A stretch of 64,000 bases of DNA from Bdellovibrio sp. SKB1291214 (GCF_002209355.2 NZ_CP106855.1:1054001-1118000); one strand, 5' to 3'. Shown: positions 50,829 to 60,083, counted from the first letter of the stretch. Program-made: numbers and translations. Notes: generated by a model not told the origin, from the sequence alone.

Positions 50829-51539
50829 ATGGCAAAAATTCTCTGCGTCGAAGACAGTTCTGAGTTTTTTATTTATCTGACTTCGGTCCTGAAAGATCAC
50901 GTTCTTACTCAAGCCGAATCTATTGCTGATGCATTCAATATAGTGCAGACCGGCCGTGATAGTTTCGATATGGTACTATTGGACATCTCACTTCCAGACG
51001 GTAACGGGATGAAGATTCTTCCTGATTTGAAGGACTCTTTCAAAGCCAAGGCTGTTCCAATTATCATTTTGAGCACTGACGATGACATTATCAGCAAAGT
51101 GGCAGCATTCGGTATTGGTGCAGATGACTATATTTCAAAACCACCAAATTCAAGCGAGCTGCGGGCTCGTGTCGATGCCAGACTGCGCGCAGTAAAATCT
51201 TATCAACAAAATACTCAGCAAGTTCAATTGGGTGATTTGTATATTGATTCAAATCGCATGTGTGTGGAACTGCGCAATCCAAAGGTGGGAAATCAGCAAA
51301 TTGAACTCACACCCTTTGAATTTAAAATTCTAAAAATTCTTTGTGGGCGCCCGGGTCAGGTATTTAGCCGCGAGCAACTTATTGATCAAGTTTGGGGCGT
51401 TGGAAAATATGTGACAGAAAGAACCGTCGACGCTCACGTCAGCCACTTGCGTAAGAAAATCAGTGAAAGTACTGTCAAAGTAGAAACTGTTTTAAGCGCC
51501 GGTTATAAAGCAACTATGAAAGATAGTTCTTCTGATTAG
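50829..51539 (+). CDS. OmpR/PhoB-family response regulator
   Basis: This 236-residue protein has a receiver (LCVEDSSEFFIYL acidic residues, VLLDISLPDGNGM with the phospho-Asp, and ISKPPNSSELRAR with the Lys) and a C-terminal winged-helix DNA-binding domain (LTPFEFKILKILCGRPGQVFSREQLIDQVWG, VDAHVSHLRKKI). It is predicted to bind DNA when phosphorylated. The likely kinase is the hybrid kinase at 52045, with the HPt protein at 51514 as carrier. Its 3' end overlaps the convergent HPt gene by 26 bases. No SD is visible before the ATG. Confidence 0.92.
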   Translation: MAKILCVEDSSEFFIYLTSVLKDHVLTQAESIADAFNIVQTGRDSFDMVLLDISLPDGNGMKILPDLKDSFKAKAVPIIILSTDDDIISKVAAFGIGADDYISKPPNSSELRARVDARLRAVKSYQQNTQQVQLGDLYIDSNRMCVELRNPKVGNQQIELTPFEFKILKILCGRPGQVFSREQLIDQVWGVGKYVTERTVDAHVSHLRKKISESTVKVETVLSAGYKATMKDSSSD

Positions 51540-51924
51540 GAAATGCATTTTCCAGGTGCGAAGACAACTGTCGCGCCTGTGCAATGTAGGAAGCTACTTC
51601 TTCTCCACTATCACCAATATGGTCTGTTTGTTTTAATTGCCAGCTCAGATCTTTAGACTTTTTCCCAAACTCTTTAAATCCCAGCATTTCTGCGGAACCT
51701 GCCAGTTTGTGCGCTGCTTTCCAAACAACTTCGGACTCGCCAGAATTGCTACCACGCTCCAGTGCGGGGATGGCTTCGTTTAATGAAACTGAAAAACGAG
51801 CTAAAATACGCAGTACGGTACTGGCCGTTGTATCCTCTAATAAATGATTAAAAGCATGTGAGTCAAAGCCTGACAGGGTTTTCAACTGTTTACAGACGAC
51901 GACTAAGTCATTTTCGGTATTCAC
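51514..51924 (-). CDS. Stand-alone HPt phosphotransfer protein
   Basis: This helical protein (about 136 residues) carries the phosphotransfer motif WKAAHKLAGSAEMLGFKEFG, in which the His of AHKLAG accepts phosphate. HPt proteins relay phosphate between receivers in multistep systems. I start it at GTG 51924, six bases after AAGGAG; ATG codons at 51939 and 51945 lack a ribosome site. It lies between the OmpR-type gene and the hybrid kinase, on the opposite strand from both, and is the natural link from the kinase's receiver to the OmpR regulator or the two lone receivers. Confidence 0.85.
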   Translation of the reverse strand: MNTENDLVVVCKQLKTLSGFDSHAFNHLLEDTTASTVLRILARFSVSLNEAIPALERGSNSGESEVVWKAAHKLAGSAEMLGFKEFGKKSKDLSWQLKQTDHIGDSGEEVASYIAQARQLSSHLENAFPNQKNYLS

Positions 51925-51979
51925 TTGCTGCTCCTTCATTTGCATTAAATTAACAAACGGATTATATGGTGAATTTAAA

Positions 51980-52006
51980 TTGGTTTGAAGAAACCTTCAA
52001 ACCCAA
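51980..52006 (+). promoter_or_regulatory. Hairpin in the leader of the hybrid kinase gene
   Basis: TTGGTTTGAAG and CTTCAAACCCAA pair over 11 bases with a single bulge and an AAAC loop, 39 bases before the ATG. It sits between the divergent HPt and kinase genes, so it could also be a protein-binding inverted repeat. Confidence 0.45.
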
Positions 52007-52044
52007 TTAACATTGTTTACATTCTGGTTTGTGAGAGTAAGACG

Positions 52045-54555
52045 ATGAAGCGTACTGGAGTCAAAATCATTCTGAAGAAAACCCGCCGGATTTTCCTGTG
52101 GATTCCTGTTCTAACGCTTATTTGCGGCCTTTCCCTATCGTTCTATATTCACAAGCGAATGTTAGATCGCGAGCAATCTGATCAGCGTGCGGAATCAGTT
52201 AAGCGCTCCCGCGAAATGATTCAATCTTTGGATCTTTTACTCTCAAACAGCATCCTAAGAATTCAATCGTATGAGGAATACATCGGAACTCGTCCCGCAG
52301 ACTATTACCGGGACATGGCTTTCTTGGGTCAGTCTTTGCGTTACACAGTATTTCAGCGCTTTTCGATTTTCCAAATTGTCGGGCAAAGAACAGCCTCCCC
52401 GCCTAAATTGAGATTGGTCTCAAGAATTAATACACCTAATTCCAAGGTACCTGAAAACAAAAGTAAGACGATGACTTCGGAACCGGTCATTCGTGGTATC
52501 GAGGAGATCATCAAAAATAAGGAATATAGTCGTGCCGTTTTGCACGAACGCGAAGGCGTTCCCTTAATCACCTATGTTTTACAGTCACGCAGCCGTGAAA
52601 ACGTTTATTTCGTCTTTACAGCACCTCTGCTATCTTTATTTGAAAAGATCGATCTGCGCTCTAGTGAATCGTTAGAAATTGAAGATACTAAAAGCCGAGA
52701 CTCTTGGATCATTACTTCCGATGGCAATAACAAGTCGATTCGTGTCGGCAATATCAATAAGCACATCGGGCGTGATGACAGTCTGCTGCAGACCTTGCGT
52801 TTAGGTGAGCCCCAGCAAACGACTTTGAAAGTCCATTTCCATTTTAACTTTCAAAAGGCTGAGGGACTGAGCGCCTCCACGATCACAGGCATCATGAGTA
52901 TTTTGATCACCTTGATCATTTCTTATTTGTTCTGGGTTCTGGTTCAACAAAATCGTCGCGTCAGCCGTTTGGTCATCGAAAAAACGCACGATTTAGAACA
53001 AGCCCATCAAGAACTCCAGGAGGCCTTGGTTACAAAGAGCCGCTTCTTGGGTAATATCTCTCACGAAATTCGTACTCCGCTAAATTTGATCCTGGGCATG
53101 GTGGATCTTTGTGAAGAGAAAGACACTGACAAGCGGATTCATGATTATCTTTCCAGCATGCGCTCCTCAGGCAATCATTTGTTATCAATGATTGAAGACC
53201 TTTTGGATTTAGCAAAAGCCGATACGAATGAACTCCAGGTGCAACCCAAGCGAATGCATCTTATCAACTTCCTGACGGATATCTCTAAAATATCAGGACG
53301 TGATTGTGCGAAAAAGGATTTACGTTTTTATTCGCAGTTTGCTTTTGACCTGCCTGCGGTTATAAATTTCGATCCAAGTCGCTTGCGTCAAATTCTATTG
53401 AACCTCCTGCGGAATGCCTGCAAGTACACAAGTGACGGCCACGTCACTTTGCGCGTGACTAAACTTCAGCAACAGCAAAGTCATATTGCGACACTGCGTT
53501 TCGATATCGAAGACACCGGCATCGGCATCCAAGACGATAAATTAAACAAAGTCTTTGATGCTTTCTTCCAGGTGGAAAACTCCTCTGCTTTCTCTGAGGG
53601 CGGCGTGGGTTTGGGACTTGCGATCGTAAAAGAACTTGTGAACAAACTAAATGGTCGACTGCATGTGGAGTCCACTCCTAAAAAGGGGACTTTGTTCCGT
53701 GTTGATCTTGACGTTGAAGTTATTGAAAGCACCAACTGGGTGGAAACGTTCCGCTCCCCTGATGATCAAGTTAAAGAATTCACGTTGATTTCAGACGACA
53801 AAAATTTGCAAATGTCGGCAGATGCTTTAAGCATGCATCCCGCGATTATTTATTCAAAGCTTTCCTACGTCGCAGAGATCCGCAACTCAAAATCTTCTCA
53901 CTCCCCGCAAAATAATTGGATTTTACTAGATGCTTCGTCGGGTATCGGCTCTGCGGCTGATATAGACCTGTTACACAAACACGGTAACGTGATCTTGCTA
54001 GGTAAAAAAGATGATATCATCACCAAGTCACCGGGACTTACTGATCCCGTCTTAGACTCATCACCGCTTTCGTTGGCAGATGTTTTTGCAACGACGGGCT
54101 TTTATACAAAAAGTGCAAGACGTGCAGAAGCGCGCGAAACAGCTCAACCCAAAGTGGAAATTGCAGCACCAGTCATTCCTGACGGTTTAAATATTTTAGT
54201 TGCCGATGACGACATGGGAAACCAAGAGCTTTATATGGCTTACTTTGATGGCCAACCTTGGAACGTCAAATACACGCAAAATGGCAAAGAAGCTTTAGAT
54301 GCCTACACAGCAAAACAATCCGAAGTCGTTGTGCTTGATGTGCGAATGCCTTTGATGGACGGCTTTGAAGCCGCTGAAAAAATGCGTGCTTTTGAGGTTA
54401 AGAATAATCTTCCCCAAAGACCTATCTTATTGGTGACTGCCGATGCACTTGAAGAAACCAAGCTGCGCGCGCAACTGATTCCGAACACAAGTTTCCTGAC
54501 GAAGCCGATTCGTAAGAAAACATTGATGGATGCTATTACATCAGTTCTTAAATAG
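52045..54555 (+). CDS. Hybrid sensor histidine kinase
   Basis: This 836-residue membrane kinase has an N-terminal segment (about 15-35), a periplasmic sensor (about 36-275), a second membrane segment (about 280-300), a phosphoacceptor helix (SRFLGNISHEIRTPLNLILG, His near 339), an ATPase domain (NLLRNACKYTSDG, DTGIGI, GVGLGLAIVKEL), a divergent receiver-like stretch (about 575-690), and a final receiver with VLDVRMPLMDGFEA (Asp near 765) and LTKPI. ATG 52045 is the chosen start; a longer TTG reading to 51985 runs through the leader hairpin. It ends right at the stop of the convergent lysozyme-fold gene. Confidence 0.9.
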   Translation: MKRTGVKIILKKTRRIFLWIPVLTLICGLSLSFYIHKRMLDREQSDQRAESVKRSREMIQSLDLLLSNSILRIQSYEEYIGTRPADYYRDMAFLGQSLRYTVFQRFSIFQIVGQRTASPPKLRLVSRINTPNSKVPENKSKTMTSEPVIRGIEEIIKNKEYSRAVLHEREGVPLITYVLQSRSRENVYFVFTAPLLSLFEKIDLRSSESLEIEDTKSRDSWIITSDGNNKSIRVGNINKHIGRDDSLLQTLRLGEPQQTTLKVHFHFNFQKAEGLSASTITGIMSILITLIISYLFWVLVQQNRRVSRLVIEKTHDLEQAHQELQEALVTKSRFLGNISHEIRTPLNLILGMVDLCEEKDTDKRIHDYLSSMRSSGNHLLSMIEDLLDLAKADTNELQVQPKRMHLINFLTDISKISGRDCAKKDLRFYSQFAFDLPAVINFDPSRLRQILLNLLRNACKYTSDGHVTLRVTKLQQQQSHIATLRFDIEDTGIGIQDDKLNKVFDAFFQVENSSAFSEGGVGLGLAIVKELVNKLNGRLHVESTPKKGTLFRVDLDVEVIESTNWVETFRSPDDQVKEFTLISDDKNLQMSADALSMHPAIIYSKLSYVAEIRNSKSSHSPQNNWILLDASSGIGSAADIDLLHKHGNVILLGKKDDIITKSPGLTDPVLDSSPLSLADVFATTGFYTKSARRAEARETAQPKVEIAAPVIPDGLNILVADDDMGNQELYMAYFDGQPWNVKYTQNGKEALDAYTAKQSEVVVLDVRMPLMDGFEAAEKMRAFEVKNNLPQRPILLVTADALEETKLRAQLIPNTSFLTKPIRKKTLMDAITSVLK

Positions 54556-55623
54556 TTATTTTACAGCACGGCGCTTGGATGACTTCTCCGAAGCGGTGCC
54601 ACGGCTGCCCTTGCCCTTTGTCTCTGAGGACTTGGGACTGTTGCCACAATCTGGATAGGAAGAGATCATTGCGAACGTATTTTTAGCTGCATCTCCATTA
54701 TCACCACAATTTTTTTCATTACCCATGCACAGCACCGCCCAATAAGTGCCATTTTCACCATTAGCGGTTTTCGATACGAGTGTATTTCTTTTACTCATCT
54801 CGGTAGCCAAACGTTTCACTGCGCAATCCGCATTTTGTAAACCATCCCTAAGATTCGCATCTCCACAGGTTTCAGTATTCAGTTGAAATAGGCCGACGGC
54901 TTTAGGATTGTTTTTATTCACTGCCGTGGGTTCACACGAAGATTCATGTGAAGCCATGGACATCATGGCCCAAACCCAAAACATATTACGTTGTTCAGGG
55001 TTCATTGATTCGTAATTCTTGCAGTAACGTCCCATATCTTTAGGGACTTTATCCGCAAATACGGAGCGGTTTTCCCGGATCTGAGCAATTACTTTGTTAC
55101 CAACAGACCCAAGCTCCCCATTATCCTTCATGAAGATACTGCAGGCTTCGGGAAAATCCATTGCAGCTTTTCCTTCCGCAACCGATTTTTTTTCTGCTGT
55201 ATCGATGGCCCGATCTTTGGAAGACGATTCGTCAGCCTGCTTACCCAGTTGTCGTTCTATATCGTTGATATTTTTTCGAGTTTTCTGAGCCTGGCTTTCA
55301 CGGAAAAATGGGCAGTACTGAATTCCCAACTTAAGAGCCGCTGCCATCTGCTCCGCCCGCTGGGTCGCCTTTGCTTGAGCTTCCGCTTGTGTCTGCGCTG
55401 CCGCCATTTCAGCTGCAACTTGAGCCGCATAAATTTGATATAAGGTCGTTGTTCCAGTCGTGGTCGTAGCCGTTGTCGTCGTGTTTGCTGTGACGACGGG
55501 TGAAGCCGCAGTCGTCGGAATAATCGTTGAGGTTGTAATTGGCGTCACCGACTGCGCTTGAGCAAGCGAAGTCAGGGATACTATCAGACCCACTTTTAGG
55601 AATTGGCAAACCAGCTGTTTCAT
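54556..55623 (-). CDS. Exported lysozyme-fold/transglycosylase-like protein
   Basis: This 355-residue protein has a signal peptide (ending AQAQS) and a Thr/Val/Ala-rich low-complexity stretch (about 20-70). The catalytic-looking region is WAMMSMASHESSCEPTAVNKNN with KAVGLFQLN, which fits the SLT/lysozyme Glu (SHESS) and the following GLFQ. Several Cys (GDANLR after TCG, ADC, LCMG, NCGDNG) suggest disulfides. The C-terminal tail is basic and Ser/Lys-rich. It may cut peptidoglycan of self or prey. ATG 55623 is chosen; a TTG at 55653 adds ten residues. It is adjacent to the kinase's stop. Confidence 0.7.
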   Translation of the reverse strand: MKQLVCQFLKVGLIVSLTSLAQAQSVTPITTSTIIPTTAASPVVTANTTTTATTTTGTTTLYQIYAAQVAAEMAAAQTQAEAQAKATQRAEQMAAALKLGIQYCPFFRESQAQKTRKNINDIERQLGKQADESSSKDRAIDTAEKKSVAEGKAAMDFPEACSIFMKDNGELGSVGNKVIAQIRENRSVFADKVPKDMGRYCKNYESMNPEQRNMFWVWAMMSMASHESSCEPTAVNKNNPKAVGLFQLNTETCGDANLRDGLQNADCAVKRLATEMSKRNTLVSKTANGENGTYWAVLCMGNEKNCGDNGDAAKNTFAMISSYPDCGNSPKSSETKGKGSRGTASEKSSKRRAVK

Positions 55624-55744
55624 CTCTGAACTTATCGGGAGATCAGAGTGCAAGCCTTAGGAAATACAGGGATAATCAAATTTCATCCGACAAACTATCA
55701 GGGCCTTTTCAGCCCTTTAGTCCAGCGCTTTGATGTCAGAGAGA

Positions 55745-57049
55745 TTATACGATGTAATGAACATACATCTTAAGGTAGAAACCCTCAGGAAATTGCATCA
55801 ATGTAGGATGGTCGGCAGCATGACCACCCCGTAGAACACTGCGCACTTCAGAGTAATTTCTTAAAGATGCTTTGCGAATAGCGTCTCGGAATTCTTCCTC
55901 TTCTAACAATCCCGAGCAAGAACAAGAGGCCACAAAACCATTTCGTTTCGCCAGACGGAACGCATGAGTGTTCATTTTTACGTAAGCCGCTTTGCCGATG
56001 GGAAGATCTTTTTTAGCTTTAATAAACGCTGGCGGATCGGAAATAACGATATCATATTGCCCTGTCGGTAAATTCGTTAAACCTTCCAATACGTCCATCT
56101 CGTGAACAGTAACTTTCGCGCCTTCACGTTCTGCATTTTCTTTCGCAAAAGCCAACGCCGTTTTTGAAACGTCGACCAAATGCACTTCCACTTCAAATCC
56201 TTCGGCTTTCAAGGCGCGAGTGATTTGCGTCGACCAGTGACCGACGTAGCAGCACAAATCTAAAACACGGACGGTTTTAGTCTTTTGCTGTCTGGCCCAG
56301 TTTTTAAAGAGGTTCATCGCCAAATAGATATTATGGGTTTGATCTAGGAAAAATCCCGTTTTTTGACCTTCGCGAAGATCACAACTCATTTTGATAACGC
56401 CTGCATCAGCTGCCGCATTCAAAAGAATTTCAACATGGTCTAATTTGAAATCTGAAAGATCTTTAATAACCTTCGCTTCATTGCCAGTTAGACCTTCAAG
56501 TTTACGAACACCGACGTCATTACGAATAACTACTGCTGTTTGTGACCAATCGAATTGTGAAAGACCTTGCTCTTTGGCTTTTTCAGCCAAGCCCTTAAAG
56601 AAGCCTTCTGCATTTTGCAAAGCCAGATCCATTCCCGCAGTCACCAATTGAGCGACAAAGACTTGGGCCTGCTTACCTGCTTGATCGATCACATAGTAAT
56701 CTAAAACCAAACCTGGAATGTAATCAGACTCACCAAAAGCCAAACGGAAACTGCCACGGAATCCCGCCGCCTTACGAACTCTCCAAGAATTTAAAACTTT
56801 ATCGTGAAGGAAATCGAAACCTGTAGGTTCTTTATCTTGGCTATTGAATGTCAAAGCACGGAAAGCGATCAAGGAATGAGGATTACCGTATCCGCGCGCC
56901 ACGAACTGCCCCTTAGCATCTTGCAATTCTACGGGAGCACCCGGCGGCAGACCTTTGGGACTGACTGACAGTTCGTTTGAAAACACCCAAGGATGTCCAC
57001 TGCGAATGCGTTTATCGGCACCTGTGCGAAGTCTCCAAACTGTCATCAT
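55745..57049 (-). CDS. rlmI: 23S rRNA (cytosine(1962)-C(5))-methyltransferase-like (RlmI)
   Basis: RlmI makes m5C1962 in 23S rRNA. The N-terminal PUA domain reads RIRSGHPWVFSNEL, the SAM site is RVLDLCCYVGHWS, and the catalytic region is SDPPAFIKAKKDLPIGK with the Cys of ASCSCSGLLEEEEF. The 434-residue length is a little above the 396 of E. coli RlmI. The start follows GAAGGTGAATAAA and is 2 bases after the upstream stop. It ends a four-gene unit (folD, Rieske, phytase-like, rlmI), which is a mixed set; co-transcription is likely but a shared job is not evident. Confidence 0.9.
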   Translation of the reverse strand: MMTVWRLRTGADKRIRSGHPWVFSNELSVSPKGLPPGAPVELQDAKGQFVARGYGNPHSLIAFRALTFNSQDKEPTGFDFLHDKVLNSWRVRKAAGFRGSFRLAFGESDYIPGLVLDYYVIDQAGKQAQVFVAQLVTAGMDLALQNAEGFFKGLAEKAKEQGLSQFDWSQTAVVIRNDVGVRKLEGLTGNEAKVIKDLSDFKLDHVEILLNAAADAGVIKMSCDLREGQKTGFFLDQTHNIYLAMNLFKNWARQQKTKTVRVLDLCCYVGHWSTQITRALKAEGFEVEVHLVDVSKTALAFAKENAEREGAKVTVHEMDVLEGLTNLPTGQYDIVISDPPAFIKAKKDLPIGKAAYVKMNTHAFRLAKRNGFVASCSCSGLLEEEEFRDAIRKASLRNYSEVRSVLRGGHAADHPTLMQFPEGFYLKMYVHYIV

Positions 57050-57051
57050 TT

Positions 57052-58161
57052 TTATTCACCTTCAATTGCAAAAACCAGAAGCTCAGTAACTTCGCTTTTT
57101 GAAAAATTATTATCAGACATTACCAGCAAAGTACGACGACCATCTGGCAGAGTAGGACCGAACGTCAGGGCCTCAAAATTTTGAATGTCCTTCTTGCCAC
57201 GTTCTTTCACGAGGTCAGTTTCGAAATCAACCAATTTAGTTTTTTCAGCCAATGTGTACTTGTGATCTGCAAGTTTTACCATGGAAAGGGTATCAGTCGC
57301 CTTGGTCAGGTCAGCCACGTACAAACTGACAGTGTATTTCCAACCCTTGCCGTGCAGACGAGCCCCTCTTTCTAGAACAATCACTTTGTTATCTGAAAGA
57401 GCCAGGATTTCCGAAACACCCTTAAATACTTCACGGCCAATTTGGTTATCGTTGTACGGTGCAACTCGGTAGGCAAATTCCGAAGCTGGAGTAAAATAGC
57501 CCCGTTGAGCGCCACGATCTTCGAATTTTAAAATACGAACGATCACGCCGTCTGTTTCCGTCTCCATATCAATATCTTGAGTCAGTGGAGCTTCAAGACA
57601 AGTGAAGACAAACTTTCCATCACGGGTCGCCGACAATCCCTCTAAAGAACCATTGTTTTGCACACCTTTACTCTGGAGGCCCGTACGTTCTGGAAGATAT
57701 TTGTCGGGCATCGTCAGATCTGATTTCCATTTACCATCAGCTCCCACGCGCAAAACTCGAGGCATCGAGCGAGGCTTGGAATCGTTATTGCCTTCCGAAG
57801 AAATTAGAAAATCTCCTCCGGGTAAAGCAACTAGCCCCTCTGCATCCATAAAAGCTTTACGGTGGCCCTCTTTGCGAAGACCTTTAAGGTAGGTCACAGA
57901 CTTGGGAATCAAAGAAATAGATTTGTTGTCGGCCTTAAAATCAAATTGATAAAAACGGGGCTCGCCGTAACGACCTTTATCGTCACTGACAGCATTTAAA
58001 ATTCCGTCCACATAAGTGATACCAGAAAGCCCCCCAATCGTCGTGCCATCGAACTCAGCACCGGTAACGATCGACGTTTCGCCGATATACTTTAAAGTCA
58101 ATGCTTGCGCCTGGCTTGCAATAACCAGCGCAAAGACAATGCTTCCCCAAATTTTATGCAT
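57052..58161 (-). CDS. Exported phytase-like/esterase-like beta-propeller protein
   Basis: This 369-residue protein has a signal peptide (ending SQAQA). Its mature part matches the esterase-like/phytase-like (PF13449) pattern: FDGTTIGGLSGITYVDG, DDKGRYGEPRFYQFD, AFMDAEGLVALPGGDFLISSEG, NGSLEGLSATRDGKFVF. These are beta-propellers whose substrates are rarely known. It starts at 58161, right beside the Rieske gene stop (58164), and ends 2 bases before rlmI. A phosphate-ester or ester hydrolase outside the inner membrane is the likeliest role. Confidence 0.85.
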   Translation of the reverse strand: MHKIWGSIVFALVIASQAQALTLKYIGETSIVTGAEFDGTTIGGLSGITYVDGILNAVSDDKGRYGEPRFYQFDFKADNKSISLIPKSVTYLKGLRKEGHRKAFMDAEGLVALPGGDFLISSEGNNDSKPRSMPRVLRVGADGKWKSDLTMPDKYLPERTGLQSKGVQNNGSLEGLSATRDGKFVFTCLEAPLTQDIDMETETDGVIVRILKFEDRGAQRGYFTPASEFAYRVAPYNDNQIGREVFKGVSEILALSDNKVIVLERGARLHGKGWKYTVSLYVADLTKATDTLSMVKLADHKYTLAEKTKLVDFETDLVKERGKKDIQNFEALTFGPTLPDGRRTLLVMSDNNFSKSEVTELLVFAIEGE

Positions 58162-58163
58162 TC

Positions 58164-59201
58164 CTAGCTTCTCCAGCGAAGTTCCGTTTGTTTAACCGGA
58201 TTCACGAAGGCGCGTTTTTCTTCCATCGCATTGTGATATTCCGTCTTTAAAGAATAATACCACTTTGCTTGAGTGTCAGCGTCCTTGATCAGCATGAGAC
58301 TTGGGTCGTATTTCAGGCCTTCTTGTTGCTTAGTAACAGCATCCATATCCTGGCCTAGGAAGACCTTACCGAACTTATCAACGGCAGGTTTTAAAAGAGT
58401 CAGCCATGGGATGTCCCAGACTGCCAATTGTGTGATTCTCGTGTTCTTTTCATCGACGGGAGTCAAAGCCGTATAGGAATAGAATTTACGCTCCCCCACT
58501 TTGATATGTTCGACGCGAACACATGGCAAAGTGAAAGTGATTTCTGTCGTCGGAACTCCGCCCAGTAGTTTATAGGCCTTGGAGTTTGACGACGGTTTAT
58601 GGCGGATCATTTGGAAACCATAGTCGACGGGACCGAACAGTTTCTTTTTTTCGATCATGGATTTTTCCGAACGCCAGAACCAGCTCTTATGAACATAAGG
58701 TCCATGCGCCGGGTCCATCAAACCAATCACTGCGTGATCCACATGACATGGGAAATTTACGACGTAAGTTAGGTTTGGCTTTTTACCTTCAGGGAAATCC
58801 ATCACCGGAGGTTGCGGAACTTTGGTAACGTCGAAATCTTTGTCTCCCATGAAAACCCAGATTAACCCCTGAGCTTCATGAACAGGATAGCTACGCACTT
58901 TGATTTTATTCGGATTCAATTCTTGATCTGGGCATAGAGACGGAATTTCTGTGCACACTCCATTGCCATCAAATTTCCAGCCATGGTACGGGCATTCAAG
59001 TGTATCATTCACCACTCTACCATAGCTCAAAGGAATTCCACGGTGAGGACAGATGTCACGCATCGCTGATGTTTTACCTTTTGAATCACGATAGAAAACC
59101 ACAGGTTCGCCCAAGATTTTGCGCGCTTGTGCTTTGTTGATAGCCAATTCAGAACTTGGCAAACCCACGTACCATACGTTTTTCAAAAATCCAGTGAACA
59201 T
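58164..59201 (-). CDS. Rieske-type (aromatic-ring-hydroxylating) oxygenase
   Basis: This 345-residue protein has a Rieske iron-sulphur site near the N-terminus: CPHRGIPLSYG (Cys-x-His) and CPYHGWKF (Cys-x2-His). The catalytic part has DHAVIGLMDPAHGPYVHKSWF, where the Asp/His residues would hold mononuclear iron. Such oxygenases act on aromatics, sterols or carnitine-like compounds, and need a reductase partner, none of which is next to it. TTGAGGTTTCT precedes the ATG. It follows folD by 27 bases and precedes the phytase-like gene by 2. Substrate unknown. Confidence 0.87.
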   Translation of the reverse strand: MFTGFLKNVWYVGLPSSELAINKAQARKILGEPVVFYRDSKGKTSAMRDICPHRGIPLSYGRVVNDTLECPYHGWKFDGNGVCTEIPSLCPDQELNPNKIKVRSYPVHEAQGLIWVFMGDKDFDVTKVPQPPVMDFPEGKKPNLTYVVNFPCHVDHAVIGLMDPAHGPYVHKSWFWRSEKSMIEKKKLFGPVDYGFQMIRHKPSSNSKAYKLLGGVPTTEITFTLPCVRVEHIKVGERKFYSYTALTPVDEKNTRITQLAVWDIPWLTLLKPAVDKFGKVFLGQDMDAVTKQQEGLKYDPSLMLIKDADTQAKWYYSLKTEYHNAMEEKRAFVNPVKQTELRWRS

Positions 59202-59228
59202 AGAAACCTCAAGAAATAAAAAGTACGG

Positions 59229-60083
59229 CTACGAATTAGCTCTTTTTTCGGCCAGCAGACAAGTATTTTCGAGCAAAGTTGTGATTGTCATTGGGCCAAC
59301 ACCACCGGGAACAGGTGTTGCAGCTTTGGCCCATCCTTGAAGCTCTGAAAATCTGACATCGCCGCACAACTTTCCACCCTGGCCGGAGCCGTGCATACCC
59401 ACGTCCACCACGATAGCGTCTTTTTTAAAATCTTCTTTACCAAGCAACTGCGCCTTGCCAGCAGCCACCACAACAAGGTCAGCGTTCCTAGTGAATTGAG
59501 ACAGATTTTTTGTTTTGGAATGGCAGATCGTCACTGTGGCATTGGCTTCACTTAACAGCATCGCCATTGGCTTACCTACGATATTACTACGACCCACGAC
59601 AACCGCATTCATTCCTTCAACATTAATATTGTAATGCTTAAGGATCGTCATCACGCCTTGAGGAGTGCAAGGCTTCACCAATGGAGAACCTGCAAAGAAA
59701 TAACCCAAGGAGCTATATGTTAATCCGTCAGCATCTTTCAAGGGAGACACGGTTTTCAAAACTTCATCGGAGCTTAAGTGTTTCGGTAACGGAAATTGCA
59801 CTAAGATGCCGTCAACATCTGCATCGTTATTCAGTGTTTGGATCATTTCCGTGAGTTCTTCTTGAGTCGTATCTGTTCGCAACGCATGGATTGTTGACGT
59901 CATGCCGATCTTTTCACAAGAGGCCTTTTTGTTGCGAACATATACCTGGCTGGCAGCATCTTCACCGACAATAATCACGGCCAAATGAGGAGCGCGGCCG
60001 TTTTTGGTTTTAAAAGCTGCAATTCTGGGAACAAGAGAGGAACGAACCTGATTTGATACTTCTTTGCCATCTAAAACTAGCAC
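59229..60083 (-). CDS. folD: Methylenetetrahydrofolate dehydrogenase/cyclohydrolase FolD
   Basis: FolD interconverts methylene-, methenyl- and formyl-tetrahydrofolate with NADP. The 284-residue protein has AVIIVGEDAASQVYVRNKKASCEKIGM (substrate Lys), DGILVQFPLPKHL, VVGRSNIVGKPMAMLL, and PVPGGVGPMT, all hallmarks. I start it at GTG 60083, preceded by GGGGAGGG; extension to 60140 is not family-like. It leads a four-gene unit. One-carbon supply links it to the thyA-folA pair elsewhere in the window. Confidence 0.95.
   Translation of the reverse strand: MLVLDGKEVSNQVRSSLVPRIAAFKTKNGRAPHLAVIIVGEDAASQVYVRNKKASCEKIGMTSTIHALRTDTTQEELTEMIQTLNNDADVDGILVQFPLPKHLSSDEVLKTVSPLKDADGLTYSSLGYFFAGSPLVKPCTPQGVMTILKHYNINVEGMNAVVVGRSNIVGKPMAMLLSEANATVTICHSKTKNLSQFTRNADLVVVAAGKAQLLGKEDFKKDAIVVDVGMHGSGQGGKLCGDVRFSELQGWAKAATPVPGGVGPMTITTLLENTCLLAEKRANS

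Noticed and set aside
51985-52044. TTG start giving 20 extra residues to the hybrid kinase
   Set aside because: The stretch folds into the leader hairpin, has no SD, and the ATG at 52045 directly precedes the basic membrane-entry sequence.
48566-54555. Possible defence island in the signalling cluster
   Set aside because: No nuclease, helicase, toxin or reverse transcriptase is present, and all genes fit phosphorelay or general metabolism.
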